Shown piece by piece: positions 24,133 through 33,569 of a stretch of 64,000 nucleotides of DNA (position 1 is its first letter; each line of letters opens with the position of its first letter). The stretch spans positions 17,242 through 81,241 of the forward strand of contig NZ_FNZM01000027.1 in NCBI RefSeq assembly GCF_900109265.1. The letters run 5' to 3'. The notes below the pieces were generated by a model. That model saw nothing but the letters and a program-made list of their open reading frames with translations. It ran no database searches and had not been told where the DNA came from. The position numbers and the translations under genes were made by a program. The stretch comes from Paraburkholderia tropica. Its GTDB lineage: Bacteria > Pseudomonadota > Gammaproteobacteria > Burkholderiales > Burkholderiaceae.

Positions 24133-25781
24133 GCGCAGATACACACGACGCCCAGACGGCACCGCGCGGCAAAGCAGGGCACGCGCCCGATGTGTTCCGG
24201 CGCGGCGGCTGGATACCGATGCGCGAATATCCGCACGACGAAGCGGTCGATTTCGCTATTGTCGGGACCGGCGCGGGCGGCGCGACGCTCGCCTGCAAAC
24301 TCGCCGAAGCCGGCTTCAGCGTCGTGGCATTCGACGCTGGCGCGTGGTGGCGGCCGCTCGAAGAATTCGCCTCGGACGAAACCCATCAGTCGAAACTGTA
24401 CTGGACCGACGAACGCCTCTGCGACGGCGACAATCCACTTCAGCTCGGCAGCAACAACAGCGGCAAGGCGGTCGGCGGCAGCATGGTGCATTTCGCGATG
24501 GTGTCGCTGCGTTTTCGTCCCGAATGGTTCAAGTCGCGCTCGCTGCTAGGCTATGGCGCGGACTGGCCCATCGACTGGCGCGAGATGTGGCGCTATTACA
24601 CCGAAGTCGAGCGCGTGCTCGGTATTTCGGGACCGGTGCGCTATCCGTGGGGACCAAAGCGGCCGCGCTATCCATATCGCGCGCACGAGGTCAATGGCGC
24701 GGGTCTCGTGCTTGCGCGGGGCTGCGAGGCGCTTGGCATTCCGTGGTCGCCGACGCCGCTCGCCACGCTCTCCGCGCCGCGCGGCGACGCACATCAGTGC
24801 GTCTATCGCGGCTTCTGCGTGACGGGATGTTCGACCAACGCGAAGCAGAGCACGCTCGTCACATGGATTCCTCGCGCGGTGAACGCGGGCGCGGAGATTC
24901 GCGATCTCGCGATGGTCGGCCGCATCGAAACTAACGCACAGGGACTCGCGAGCGGCGTGCATTTCCATCGCGAAGGCCGCTGGCATTTCCAGCGCGCGCG
25001 CAACGTGGTCGTGGCCGGTTATGCGATCGAGACGCCCCGTTTGCTGCTCAACTCGGCCAACGGGCGCTTTCCGGACGGACTGGCGAACAGATCCGGACTC
25101 GTCGGCAAATATCTGATGGTGCAGCTCAACCAGGCCGCGTGGGGCACCATGGACGAGGCGATCCGCTGGTACAAGGGGCCGCCGTCGCTCGCCCTCACCG
25201 AACACTGGAATTACACGGATCGCGGCAAGGACTTCTTCGGCGGCTATTGCTACATGAGCCAAGGCCCGTTGCCGGTCGTCTGGGCCGGCACGCAGGCCGG
25301 ACGCGGTCTCTGGGGCGACGCGCTTACGCACGAAATGGCGAAGTACAACCATCAGGCCGGATTGAAGATCGTCGGCGAAACACTGCCGCAGGAACGCAAC
25401 CGCGTGACCCTCGCCGACGAACGAGACGCACTTGGCCTGCCCGTCGCACGTGTGACGTGGTCAATGCACGACAACGACCGCCGGATGGTGCGGCACGCAC
25501 TCGGCTTCATGCGCCGCGCGCTCGACGCGGCCGGCGGGCGAGACATCTGGACGCAGGACGACGACACTTGCCACCTCAACGGCACGGCGCGGATGGGCGA
25601 CGATCCGAGCAACAGCGTCGTCAATGCGGACTGCCGAAGCTGGGATATTCCGAATCTGTGGATCTGCGACGGCTCAGTGTTTCCGACGGTGGGCGGCGTG
25701 AATCCTTCGTTGACGATACAGGCAATCGCCTGCCGGACCGCTGAGCGCATTCGCACCATGGCCGCGTGCGGCGAACTGTGA
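24129..25781 (+). CDS. GMC family FAD-dependent oxidoreductase (gluconate/glucose dehydrogenase large-subunit type)
   Basis: The 550-residue flavoprotein has the FAD-binding start DFAIVGTGAGGATLACKLAEAG, the GMC segment SGKAVGGSMVHFAMVSLRF, a cysteine cluster CVYRGFCVTGC at about 218-228, and a C-terminal DDDTCHLNGTARMGDDPSNSVVN...NLWICDGSVFPTVGGVNPSLTIQAIA block. The His in CHLNG and Asn in VGGVNPS are the usual catalytic pair. The cysteine cluster resembles the iron-sulfur site of bacterial FAD-glucose and gluconate dehydrogenases. No Tat signal is seen on it or on its subunit 3. No cytochrome c subunit lies in this operon; the triheme lipoprotein at 14247 is a candidate. Its start overlaps the previous stop. 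Confidence 0.9.
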   Translation: MSADTHDAQTAPRGKAGHAPDVFRRGGWIPMREYPHDEAVDFAIVGTGAGGATLACKLAEAGFSVVAFDAGAWWRPLEEFASDETHQSKLYWTDERLCDGDNPLQLGSNNSGKAVGGSMVHFAMVSLRFRPEWFKSRSLLGYGADWPIDWREMWRYYTEVERVLGISGPVRYPWGPKRPRYPYRAHEVNGAGLVLARGCEALGIPWSPTPLATLSAPRGDAHQCVYRGFCVTGCSTNAKQSTLVTWIPRAVNAGAEIRDLAMVGRIETNAQGLASGVHFHREGRWHFQRARNVVVAGYAIETPRLLLNSANGRFPDGLANRSGLVGKYLMVQLNQAAWGTMDEAIRWYKGPPSLALTEHWNYTDRGKDFFGGYCYMSQGPLPVVWAGTQAGRGLWGDALTHEMAKYNHQAGLKIVGETLPQERNRVTLADERDALGLPVARVTWSMHDNDRRMVRHALGFMRRALDAAGGRDIWTQDDDTCHLNGTARMGDDPSNSVVNADCRSWDIPNLWICDGSVFPTVGGVNPSLTIQAIACRTAERIRTMAACGEL

Positions 25782-25893
25782 GCTTTAAATTCACAACGGG
25801 GCGAAAGGTTGGTGTGAACGGAACGGGATTTGCGCTGCGAAAGTTACCCGCGCACCAGCGTCAATCCACATCCAATGTTCGAAGGAGCCGACT

Positions 25894-26796
25894 ATGCCAC
25901 CGACCCTGAATCAGTACACCATGCAGGACCCAACGAAGCAGTATCCGGGTCCGGACTTCGAACGCCAGCCCCAATCCGCGCCCGGGCTCGCGCAGGAGAT
26001 GACGCCACAGCCCGACCATGGGGAATCGAGCTATCAAGGTTTCGGACGACTGAAGGGGCGCCGTGCCTTGATTACCGGCGCGGACAGCGGCATCGGCCGG
26101 GCGGTAGCGATTGCCTTTGCGCGCGAAGGCGCTGACGTGGCGCTCAACTACCTCCCGAGCGAGGAGCGTGATGCGCAGGAGGTGATCGCGCTCGCCCACG
26201 CGGCCGGCGTGAAAACGATCGCGCTGCCCGGCGACATCGGCGATGAAACCTTCTGTCATCGTCTTGTGCAAGATAGCAACGCGCAGCTCGGCGGTCTGGA
26301 TATTCTTGTGAACGTGGCTGGCAAGCAGCACTATGTCGAGCAGATCGCCGATCTGGAAACCGCGCAGTTCGAGGCGACGTTCCGCACCAATGTATTCGCG
26401 ATGTTCTGGCTGTGCAAGGCGGCGCTGCCGCATATGCCGCCCGGCGCAACGATCATCAATACATCATCGATCCAGAGCTACCAGCCGAGCCCGGGCCTGC
26501 TTGATTATGCCTCGACCAAAGCCGCGATTACTGCCTTCACACACGCTCTCGCAAAACAGGTCGCATCGCGCGGCATTCGCGTGAACGCCGTCGCGCCGGG
26601 CCCGGTCTGGACGCCGCTGCAACCGAGCGGCGGGCAGCCGCAGGAAAAGGTGGAACATTTTGGTGCGGAAACGCCCATGAAACGGCCCGGGCAACCAGCG
26701 GAGTTAGCACCCGTCTACGTGTTGCTGGCCTCGCAAGAATCGAGCTTCGTCACCGGAGAGGTCTATGGCGTGACGGGTGGGCATCATCTGCCGTAA
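25894..26796 (+). CDS. SDR family oxidoreductase, stress-type glucose dehydrogenase-like
   Basis: The 300-residue protein has a long polar N-terminal arm (about 50 residues, MPPTLNQYTMQDPTKQYPGP) before ALITGADSGIGRAVAIAFAREGADVALNY, then NVAGKQ, INTSSIQSYQPSPGLLDYASTKAAI with the Ser-Tyr-Lys set, and APGPVWTPLQPSGG. The arm and these blocks match the YhdF/GsiB-39-like SDRs that are often general-stress proteins with little-known substrates. Cytosolic. GAAGGAG precedes the ATG. It stands alone downstream of the GMC operon, with a 112-base gap that could hold its promoter. Confidence 0.9.
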   Translation: MPPTLNQYTMQDPTKQYPGPDFERQPQSAPGLAQEMTPQPDHGESSYQGFGRLKGRRALITGADSGIGRAVAIAFAREGADVALNYLPSEERDAQEVIALAHAAGVKTIALPGDIGDETFCHRLVQDSNAQLGGLDILVNVAGKQHYVEQIADLETAQFEATFRTNVFAMFWLCKAALPHMPPGATIINTSSIQSYQPSPGLLDYASTKAAITAFTHALAKQVASRGIRVNAVAPGPVWTPLQPSGGQPQEKVEHFGAETPMKRPGQPAELAPVYVLLASQESSFVTGEVYGVTGGHHLP

Positions 26797-27159
26797 AGGC
26801 CGGTCGCCCGCTCCGAGAAAGTCGTCGACCTACACCCGCGCGCTGGGCGATACACGGATCGTCGCCGGCAAGGCCCCACTCAATGCCCGCGTCGGCGGTG
26901 CGGTACCTCCCGCCGAAACGCCGACGTGCCGAACGCTCGTGCTGTCGTTTGCGGCCTTGAGCGCCTCTTTTCAGCGTCCGATAGTCACTCCGCACGCGAC
27001 GATCATTACCGGTGGTCCTGCCGCGCATGCACACGGCGCTACACTCCCTTCGGGCGAAGCCTCCACTCCGGCACACGGCGCATCACAATACCTTGCTCGT
27101 AACAGGTACGCCGTATGCGCGCGACAGACGCACCCCGCCCGTTGCGCAAGGAAGGCACC
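26797..27159. other. Intergenic region, nothing recognised
   Basis: These 363 bases follow the SDR stop. They must contain the promoter of the next rightward genes. Frames here have no ribosome binding sites or recognisable motifs. No hairpin followed by T residues and no tRNA was found. Confidence 0.45.
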
Positions 27160-27609
27160 ATGACGCCGCTCGTCACGACTTATCGATCGCGATTCGCCGC
27201 CGCGCTTTTCGAACTGCTCGATCCCATTCCGTTTGGCTTGTTCGTCGGCACGCTGATCTTCGACATCACCTACGCGCTCACGCGCAACGTGTTCTGGGGA
27301 AAGGGCGCGGCGTGGCTTGTCAGCGTGGGACTTCTGTTCGCCATCATTCCGCGCTTTATGAACCTCGTGCAAGTATGGGTGCCATCGTCCGCCCCCCTCC
27401 CGGCCAGGAGGTTCCAAAGACTCGACTTCTGGTTCTACCTGGTCGGCATCGTCGCGGCGATCCTCAACGCCTTTGTGCATAGCCGCGATGCGTACGCGAT
27501 GGTGCCGCAAAACGTGGTGCTCTCGGCGATCACCGTGGCATTCTTGAGTCTCGCGCTACTAATGCGCGCGCTCGCGCGCTTCGCCGCCAGGGAGACGCGC
27601 CATGAGTAG
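27160..27609 (+). CDS. DUF2231-like membrane protein
   Basis: The 149-residue protein has four predicted membrane helices: LFVGTLIFDITYAL, GAAWLVSVGLLFAIIP, LDFWFYLVGIVAAILNAFVHSRD and VLSAITVAFLSLALLMRAL. The DPIPFGLFVGTLIFDITY start and the FVHSRD motif after helix 3 match DUF2231 proteins, inner-membrane proteins often found beside PQQ-type sugar dehydrogenases and possibly involved in electron transfer. GGAAGG lies about 5 nt before the ATG at 27160, which rules out the longer in-frame start at 27115. Its end overlaps the next gene by 8 bases, so the pair is an operon. Confidence 0.8.
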   Translation: MTPLVTTYRSRFAAALFELLDPIPFGLFVGTLIFDITYALTRNVFWGKGAAWLVSVGLLFAIIPRFMNLVQVWVPSSAPLPARRFQRLDFWFYLVGIVAAILNAFVHSRDAYAMVPQNVVLSAITVAFLSLALLMRALARFAARETRHE

Positions 27610-28975
27610 ATTGCTGATATCGACGTGTGCGCTCGCTGCCGTGGCCACGCTGAGCGCGAGTAGTTGCGGCAACCGCGCGCAATACGACTCGGCGCAGCAG
27701 GCGGGCGCCAATCCGCCGATGCCTGCCGCGCATGATTTTCTCGCACCGCCGATTGACGTGCCGAAATTCGTTGGCTGGCGAGAAGGCGCCTCGCCCAAGG
27801 TGGCGCCCGGCCTCAAGATCGAAAAAATCGCGGCGGGACTCGCGCATCCGCGGCAGGTGTACGCCTTGCCCAACGGCGACCTGCTCGTAGCAGAATCGAA
27901 CAGTCCGAACGAAGAAGCGGTGACCACGCCGAAGCAGCTAATTGCGGGGCTAATCACCGCACGCTCGGGCAAAAAAGCGAAAGGCGCGAATCGAATCAGC
28001 TTGCTGCGCAAACGCAGCGACGGCAGCGGTCTATGGGATCGTTTCGTGTTCATCGATCAATTGCACTCGCCGTTCGGCATGCAACTAGTCGGCAATACGC
28101 TGTTCGTGGCCGACACCGACGCGATCCTCGCGTTCCCCTACCAACCCGGTGAAACGCATATCGACGGCCGCGGCGTCGAACTGACCGACCTCCCCGACAC
28201 GGTGAATCATCACTGGACCAAGGCGCTACTCGCCAGCCGTGACGGCAAGAAGCTCTACGTGGGCGTAGGATCGAACAGCAATGTCGGCGAGAACGGGCTC
28301 GACGTCGAATATCGCCGCGCGGACGTGCTCGAAGTTGATATCGCCAAGGGCGGCAGCCGCATTTACGCTTCGGGCATCCGCAATCCGACGGGCCTTCAGT
28401 GGGAACCGAAGACCGGACGCCTTTGGGCCATCGCCAATGAGCGCGACGAAATCGGCGCGGACCTCGTGCCCGACTACTTGACCTTCGTGCGTGCAGGCGG
28501 ATTCTACGGCTGGCCATACAGCTATTACGGCCAGCACGTCGATCGGCGGGCGCAGCCGCAGCGCCCCGATCTCGTCGCGAAGGCGATCCGACCGGACTAT
28601 GCGATCGGATCGCACGTGGCGCCGCTGGGTCTGATGTTTTATACCGGCGAGAACCTGCCAGCGCCCTATCGCGGCGGTGCGTTCATCGGCGAACACGGCA
28701 GTTGGGACCGTTCGCCCATCAGCGGTTATATGGTGGCTTTCGTGCCATTCGCGAACGGCGAGCCGGTCGGCGCGCCGCGCCCAGTCGTCACTGGCTTCAA
28801 CTCCGACGACAGCAAGGAGTCGTATGGCGCGCCCGTGGGCGTGACACAGGATCAGGACGGCGCGCTCATCATCGCCGACGATGTGGGCAACTCCGTCTGG
28901 CGCGTGACCGGCGCGGGCAAACCGTCGGGCGACGCGGCGAGCAGTGCGCCGGCCAAAGCGCTAACCCCGCGCTAA
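27602..28975 (+). CDS. Sorbosone/glucose dehydrogenase-like beta-propeller protein (PQQ-type fold)
   Basis: The 457-residue protein starts with a hydrophobic signal, MSRLLISTCALAAVATLSASSCG. A cysteine at residue 22 makes a weak lipobox, so it is exported and perhaps a lipoprotein. The body is a six-blade propeller of the soluble glucose/sorbosone dehydrogenase family: GLAHPRQVYALPNGDLLVAES, LHSPFGMQL, LYVGVGSNSNVGENG, YASGIRNPTGLQWEP, NERDEIG, GGFYGWPYSYYG, and IGEHGSWDRSPISGY. The NER and GxRNPxG blocks line the PQQ and Ca site in relatives. Paired with the DUF2231 protein, it may form a periplasmic dehydrogenase delivering electrons to the membrane. Substrate not readable. Confidence 0.87.
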   Translation: MSRLLISTCALAAVATLSASSCGNRAQYDSAQQAGANPPMPAAHDFLAPPIDVPKFVGWREGASPKVAPGLKIEKIAAGLAHPRQVYALPNGDLLVAESNSPNEEAVTTPKQLIAGLITARSGKKAKGANRISLLRKRSDGSGLWDRFVFIDQLHSPFGMQLVGNTLFVADTDAILAFPYQPGETHIDGRGVELTDLPDTVNHHWTKALLASRDGKKLYVGVGSNSNVGENGLDVEYRRADVLEVDIAKGGSRIYASGIRNPTGLQWEPKTGRLWAIANERDEIGADLVPDYLTFVRAGGFYGWPYSYYGQHVDRRAQPQRPDLVAKAIRPDYAIGSHVAPLGLMFYTGENLPAPYRGGAFIGEHGSWDRSPISGYMVAFVPFANGEPVGAPRPVVTGFNSDDSKESYGAPVGVTQDQDGALIIADDVGNSVWRVTGAGKPSGDAASSAPAKALTPR

Positions 28976-29307
28976 TCACTCATTGCGCTCGGCGTTAGCC
29001 CACGCGAACGGCTCTCACGCGTACACCCCAAGCGACGTCGAGTCGCACGCGCTTGGGCCCGTTGACTCTGGTGCGAGCCGCAGCATAGCCTGCGGCCTCG
29101 ATCTCCGCTCGCTCAGATCCCCAACGCCATTTGTCCGATTGGGCCGTTAAAGCAATGTCTGCCGCGATGCTCTTCGAACTGGTTCGTAGCCAAAAGACTT
29201 TGCATCCGCCAACCCACTTACGGCATGCAATCTGCGCATTGCTCGGGGCGAGCTGCGTCTGTCATTCGGTGCGTTCGCGATCTCTCAACGCAATGATGGA
29301 GAAGGCC
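28976..29307. other. Intergenic region, nothing recognised
   Basis: These 332 bases separate the propeller gene from the small secreted protein. An in-frame extension of the latter to 29131 has no ribosome binding site. The promoter of the small gene should be here. No RNA gene or strong hairpin was seen. Confidence 0.4.
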
Positions 29308-29616
29308 ATGAAAGCACGTCAAACTTTACTTGCTGCGCTTGCCGGTATCGTAGTCGCGTCAGGCGCCACGCTCGCCCAAGGCGCTGGTGGTACTGGGGGA
29401 AACGGCGGGACTGGCGGGGGTAGCACGGGAAACGGAACGGCCGGTGCGAGCGGTGAAGGCAGCGGCGGCTACGCGGATCAAGCCGCGTCGACCCCGTCAT
29501 CGACTCACTCCAAGTCTACGCATCGCTCCCATTCCAAGTCGCATTCGAAAAAGCCCATGAACGATACGACGAACACGCCCGGAGCCGACGCGAGCAGTGA
29601 TACGAAGGGCCAATAG
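29308..29616 (+). CDS. Small secreted Gly/Ser/His-rich protein
   Basis: The 102-residue protein has a clear Sec signal (MKARQTLLAALAGIVVASGATLAQG, cleavage likely after the LAQ/GAG region), then a glycine-rich stretch of GTGG-type repeats and a Ser/His/Lys-rich tail (THSKSTHRSHSKSHSKK). GGAGAAGG precedes the ATG. The mature protein is low-complexity and probably disordered. The His-rich part may bind metal, which is inference from composition. A strong hairpin follows directly, so it is a monocistronic unit. Similar short signal-bearing proteins are common in Paraburkholderia with no assigned role. Confidence 0.72.
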   Translation: MKARQTLLAALAGIVVASGATLAQGAGGTGGNGGTGGGSTGNGTAGASGEGSGGYADQAASTPSSTHSKSTHRSHSKSHSKKPMNDTTNTPGADASSDTKGQ

Positions 29617-29620
29617 GGAC

Positions 29621-29662
29621 ATCGCCCCCACAAGCTAAGCAGGTGGCTTGCGTGGGGCGATT
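29621..29662 (+). terminator. Hairpin terminator after the small secreted protein
   Basis: ATCGCCCCCACAAGC and GCTTGCGTGGGGCGAT pair over about 15 bases with one bulge, beginning 4 bases after the stop codon. The stem is long and GC-rich. The T-run is short (TTG only). It is placed to end the rightward transcript and may also end the leftward uvrA message. Confidence 0.65.
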
Positions 29663-29905
29663 GCTGAGCCCCGAGCATTAGCATTCATGCTGTTCGGGAG
29701 AGACGATTGTCCGGCACATTGCCTGCACCGCTCGGCGAGAGCTTCGCACCGTCCCGACTAGCGCCAATCTTTCCTTAACATGACGTGCACAACGCAGAAA
29801 GCGTAGAAACGCTCGTTTCGCTTGGTCGTTCAAGGCGCAGCAAGCCTCTCATTTCCTCTTCGCTCACTTAAGACCGAGCCGGAGACTGCAGCGCATCCAT
29901 TGCCA

Positions 29906-32605
29906 CTAATCCTCCAACGAAAGTGCGTCCCGCAGGTAGCGCGCGGTCCGACTTTGCGCTCGCCGCGCCACGGCCTCGGGGACGCCCTCTGCAACGATCT
30001 TGCCGCCCTCGTCGCCCGCCCCCGGCCCCACGTCGATCAACCAGTCGCTTTGGGCAGCCACACGCATGTCATGCTCGACGAGAATGACTGTGTTGCCCGC
30101 ATCGACCAGACCGTGCAACTGCTCCAGCAGCCGGTCGGCATCGGAAGGATGAAGGCCCGTTGTCGGTTCATCGAGAATGTAGAGCGTGTCGCCGCGCTGC
30201 GCGCGCTGTAGCTCCGTGGCGAGCTTGATGCGCTGCGCCTCGCCGCCCGAGAGTTCGGTGGCGGGCTGTCCAAGACGCAGATAGCCCAGGCCGATCGCAC
30301 GGAGCACGTCGAGCGATCGCATGATCGGCGCTTCGCCCGCAAAAAATTCGCACGCGCTCTCCACGGTCATCGCGAGCACATCAGCGATCGTGCGTTCGCG
30401 CCAGCGGATTTCGAGCGTCTGCGGGTTGTAGCGGCTGCCGTGACAGGTCGAGCAGGCGGCATAGACACTCGGCAGAAACAGCAGTTCCACCATCACGAAG
30501 CCTTCGCCCTCGCAGGTCGGGCAGCGTCCCTGGGCGACGTTGAACGAAAACCGTCCGGCGCTGTAGCGACGCTTGCGCGCGGCAGGCGTTTGCGCGAACA
30601 GCTTGCGCACATGATCGAACAGCCCGCTGTAGGTAGCGAGATTCGAGCGCGGCGTGCGGCCGATCGGCTTCTGATCGACGCGCACCAGACGACGGATATG
30701 CTCCATGCCCGCGGTAATCCGCCCTTCCGTGCCGGCGTACCCGGCGGCGAACAACGGATCGACTTCGTCTTCTTCGGGCGTCTCGGCCACGCGGCCCACA
30801 TGCTCAGCGACGAGATCCGGCAGCGCCTGGCTGACGAGGCTCGATTTGCCGGAGCCCGAAATGCCGGTCACGACGCTCAGGCATCCGAGCGGGAAGGCGG
30901 CATCCAGCGCGTGAAGATTGTTGCGGGTCACACCCTTCAGCCGCAACCAGCCGCGAGGTTCGCGGCGCTGCGCCGCCGTGCGCGCGGGCCGGGCGTCATC
31001 GTCCGCGAACAGATACCGGCGCGTATGCGAATCGGCCACCTGCTTCAAGCCATCCGGCGGCCCGCTGTAGATCACTTCGCCGCCCGCTTCGCCCGCGTCC
31101 GGCCCGACATCGACCAGCCAGTCGGCTTGCCGCATCACGCCGAGATCGTGTTCGACGACGAACAGCGAATTGCCCGCGGCCTTGAGGCGCTGTAGCGCTT
31201 CGAGCAACGCATCGCCATCGGCGGGATGCAGTCCGGCCGACGGTTCGTCGAGCACATACACCACACCGAACAGTTGCGACGAAAGCTGGGTCGCGAGCCG
31301 CAGCCGCTGCAACTCGCCCGAGGAGAGCGTCGGCGTCGCGCGGTCGAGTGAGAGATAGCCCAGCCCCAGGTCGATCAGCGTCTTGAGCCGGTCGAGCAAC
31401 TCGATCGCGAGCCGTTGCGCCGCCACGCGTTTTTCTTCCGAGAGGTTGGGCGTGCGGCGCACGTCCGGCGCGGAATCGTGCCTCGCGCCGCCCGCCGCGA
31501 CGCGGCGTTTCGTGGCCGCGCGACGCGCCTCGCGGTCGAGCGCCGCGCCGCCCTTCTCCACCGCGTCGAGCGCCCACTCGCCGCGCGACACGGGTTCGAG
31601 CAGGGACGCGAGCCGCGCGATGGGCAACTGCGAGAGTTCGCCGATATCGAAACCCGCGAAGGTCACCGAAAGCGCTTCCGGTTTCAGGCGTTTGCCGTGG
31701 CACGTGGGGCAGACGCTGCTGATCATGTACTGCGAGACACGCTTCTTCATCAACGCGCTCTGCGTGCTCGCGAAAGTGTGCAGCACGTAGCGGCGCGCGC
31801 CGGAGAACGTGCCTTGATAGCTGGGCTCCGCCTTGCGCTTGAGCGCGGCGCGCGTCTCCTTCGGCGTGAATCCCGCATAGACCGGCACGGTCGGTTGCTC
31901 GTCGGTGAACAGGATCCAGTCGCGATCCCGCCTGGGCAGATCGCGCCACGGCGTATCGACGTCATATCCCAGCGTAACGAGGATGTCGCGCAGATTCTGC
32001 CCGTGCCACGCAGGCGGCCACGCGGCAATCGCGCGCTCGCGGATCGTCAGCGAGTCATCGGGGACCATCGAGCGCTCGGTTGCGTCGTACACGCGGCCCA
32101 GTCCGTGACAGGTCTTGCAGGCGCCTTGCACCGTATTGGGAGAAAAATCCTCGGCGTACAGCATCGGCTGTTTCGGCGGATAGCTGCCCACGCGCGAATA
32201 CATCATGCGGATGACGCTCGACAGCGTCGTCACGCTGCCCACCGAAGAACGCGCGTTCGGCGCTCCGCGTTGCTGCTGCAATGCGACGGCGGGTGGCAGA
32301 CCTTCGATCGCATCCACATCGGGCGCGCCGACCTGCTCGATCAGGCGCCGCGCGTACGGCGCGACGGACTCGAAATAGCGCCGTTGCGCTTCCGCGTACA
32401 ACGTGCCGAACGCAAGCGACGATTTGCCTGAACCGGATACGCCCGTGAACACCACAAGCGAATTGCGTGGGACATCGACATCGACGCTCTTGAGGTTGTG
32501 CTCGCGCGCGCCGCGGACCTGAACGAACCCGTCTGGATCCAATTTGGACGTTGCCGTCACGTCCGTGCGAGATTCGGCGGGATACGGCGGTCGCAATTTT
32601 GTCAT
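29906..32605 (-). CDS. UvrA paralogue (UvrA-like ABC ATPase)
   Basis: UvrA dimers detect damaged DNA in nucleotide excision repair; paralogues of this kind are often accessory copies. The 899-residue protein has two ABC ATPase halves: Walker A FTGVSGSGKSSLAFGTLYAEAQRRY and TGISGSGKSSL, signatures LSSGELQRLRLATQL and LSGGEAQRIKLATEL, Walker B VYVLDEPSAGLHP and LYILDEPTTGLHP. Three cysteine clusters (CKTCHGLG, CPTCHGKR, and CPTCEGEGF...CSTCHG) provide zinc modules. The first signature motif is LSSGE, a small deviation from LSGGE. It is slightly shorter than housekeeping UvrA and its sequence differs, so it is probably not the main uvrA. Start at ATG 32605 lacks a good ribosome binding site. A TTG at 32671 is possible. 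Confidence 0.88.
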   Translation of the reverse strand: MTKLRPPYPAESRTDVTATSKLDPDGFVQVRGAREHNLKSVDVDVPRNSLVVFTGVSGSGKSSLAFGTLYAEAQRRYFESVAPYARRLIEQVGAPDVDAIEGLPPAVALQQQRGAPNARSSVGSVTTLSSVIRMMYSRVGSYPPKQPMLYAEDFSPNTVQGACKTCHGLGRVYDATERSMVPDDSLTIRERAIAAWPPAWHGQNLRDILVTLGYDVDTPWRDLPRRDRDWILFTDEQPTVPVYAGFTPKETRAALKRKAEPSYQGTFSGARRYVLHTFASTQSALMKKRVSQYMISSVCPTCHGKRLKPEALSVTFAGFDIGELSQLPIARLASLLEPVSRGEWALDAVEKGGAALDREARRAATKRRVAAGGARHDSAPDVRRTPNLSEEKRVAAQRLAIELLDRLKTLIDLGLGYLSLDRATPTLSSGELQRLRLATQLSSQLFGVVYVLDEPSAGLHPADGDALLEALQRLKAAGNSLFVVEHDLGVMRQADWLVDVGPDAGEAGGEVIYSGPPDGLKQVADSHTRRYLFADDDARPARTAAQRREPRGWLRLKGVTRNNLHALDAAFPLGCLSVVTGISGSGKSSLVSQALPDLVAEHVGRVAETPEEDEVDPLFAAGYAGTEGRITAGMEHIRRLVRVDQKPIGRTPRSNLATYSGLFDHVRKLFAQTPAARKRRYSAGRFSFNVAQGRCPTCEGEGFVMVELLFLPSVYAACSTCHGSRYNPQTLEIRWRERTIADVLAMTVESACEFFAGEAPIMRSLDVLRAIGLGYLRLGQPATELSGGEAQRIKLATELQRAQRGDTLYILDEPTTGLHPSDADRLLEQLHGLVDAGNTVILVEHDMRVAAQSDWLIDVGPGAGDEGGKIVAEGVPEAVARRAQSRTARYLRDALSLED

Positions 32606-32937
32606 GGCAAAGAGGAGCGGAGAAAGGCGGCAAACGCCGGGAACGCAGGCAAGAAGTGATCCTTCTGCCAAGCCAGCGTCTCGGCCACGCGAAAGGCGCT
32701 CGCCTTACAGCCTGTATCCGCGAGCTACGCAACCACAAGGTGTCGTCGTTATCATCTGCCGGTGAATGCCGACATATCACTGCACCTACACCTGCACATG
32801 CACCGCCGCACTTAGATACAGCTGCAGGCTATTCGAGCATGGTCGTCAAGTCGCGCAAGCGCTTATCGGTGGCATGACCTGTGTGTAAGGGCGAATCGCC
32901 TTGGCGGCTATGCACGGTTGAGCCCACTCTAGCAGCT
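32606..32937. other. Intergenic region upstream of the UvrA paralogue
   Basis: About 332 bases between the leftward PNPOx-like stop and the leftward UvrA start. It should contain the UvrA promoter. Around 32885-32905 an imperfect GC-rich palindrome (AAGGGCGAATCGCCTT) could be a terminator for the PNPOx-like gene, but there is no U-tract. No gene supported. Confidence 0.4.
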
Positions 32938-33522
32938 TCACGGCGTAATCCAGCCTGCCTCCCACCCGTCTCCGTTTCGAACGTATCGGGCGCGCTCATG
33001 GCGCTCATTGGCCGAGTGCTTTAGCCATTCGAGAGTGTTCACGCGCACTTCCACGACACAAAAATTCGCGAACCCTTCCATTTCATCGGCGCCGTGTCCT
33101 TTGGCAAACGCATCTTCGGGATCGTCAATTGGTGTACCGGGACCAAGCGTGGTCCGATAAATGCGTCGGCTCTGATCGGAGCTCGATTTCCAAGCGAGCC
33201 GCCGCACCCCTTCGTCAAGCAGGATCGACGCTTCACCGGTCACTCGTATCTGCATATTGTGCATGGCATCCACGCCGACGAGCGCGATGCGCGGGTCCCT
33301 GCCCAGTTCAGCGATCTTCGGCGAGCGCCGATCTGTATAAAACGCTAGCCGACCGTCCGGCTCGTTGACTCCGCGCAGTAACACTGTGCGCACCCTCGGC
33401 GAACCGTCAGGGCCGACGGTCGCCGCCTGCACCGTGCTGAAGGACGACGGTTGCGGCGGCGCGTCAGCCGCCGCGCGGGTTAGGCAGTCCCATATTCGGG
33501 AATAGATCTGTGCAAGTGTCAT
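32938..33522 (-). CDS. Pyridoxamine 5'-phosphate oxidase-like flavoprotein
   Basis: The 194-residue protein has the FMN-binding split barrel of the PNPOx-like group: FSTVQAATVGPDGSPRVRTVLLRGVNEPDGRLAFYTDRRSPKIAELGRDPRIALVG, with the TVLLRG and YTDRRSPK segments that contact FMN phosphate in relatives. The C-terminal block FCVVEVRVNTLEWLKH resembles the dimerisation region. It is not a bona fide PdxH by length and lacks the full C-terminal PdxH motif, so the substrate may be another small molecule or F420/FMN-type redox partner. GGAGAAG precedes ATG 33522. An in-frame ATG at 33573 is possible. The DUF2934 gene lies just upstream in the same direction. Confidence 0.82.
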   Translation of the reverse strand: MTLAQIYSRIWDCLTRAAADAPPQPSSFSTVQAATVGPDGSPRVRTVLLRGVNEPDGRLAFYTDRRSPKIAELGRDPRIALVGVDAMHNMQIRVTGEASILLDEGVRRLAWKSSSDQSRRIYRTTLGPGTPIDDPEDAFAKGHGADEMEGFANFCVVEVRVNTLEWLKHSANERHERARYVRNGDGWEAGWITP

Positions 33523-33569
33523 GACTTCTCCGCGCCATGCGACGGACTCGTAACGCCCGAAATCCGCAG

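Noticed and set aside
32606..32671. TTG start extending the UvrA paralogue by 22 residues
   Set aside because: The extension shows no UvrA-like sequence. ATG 32605 is kept, although neither start has a good ribosome binding site.
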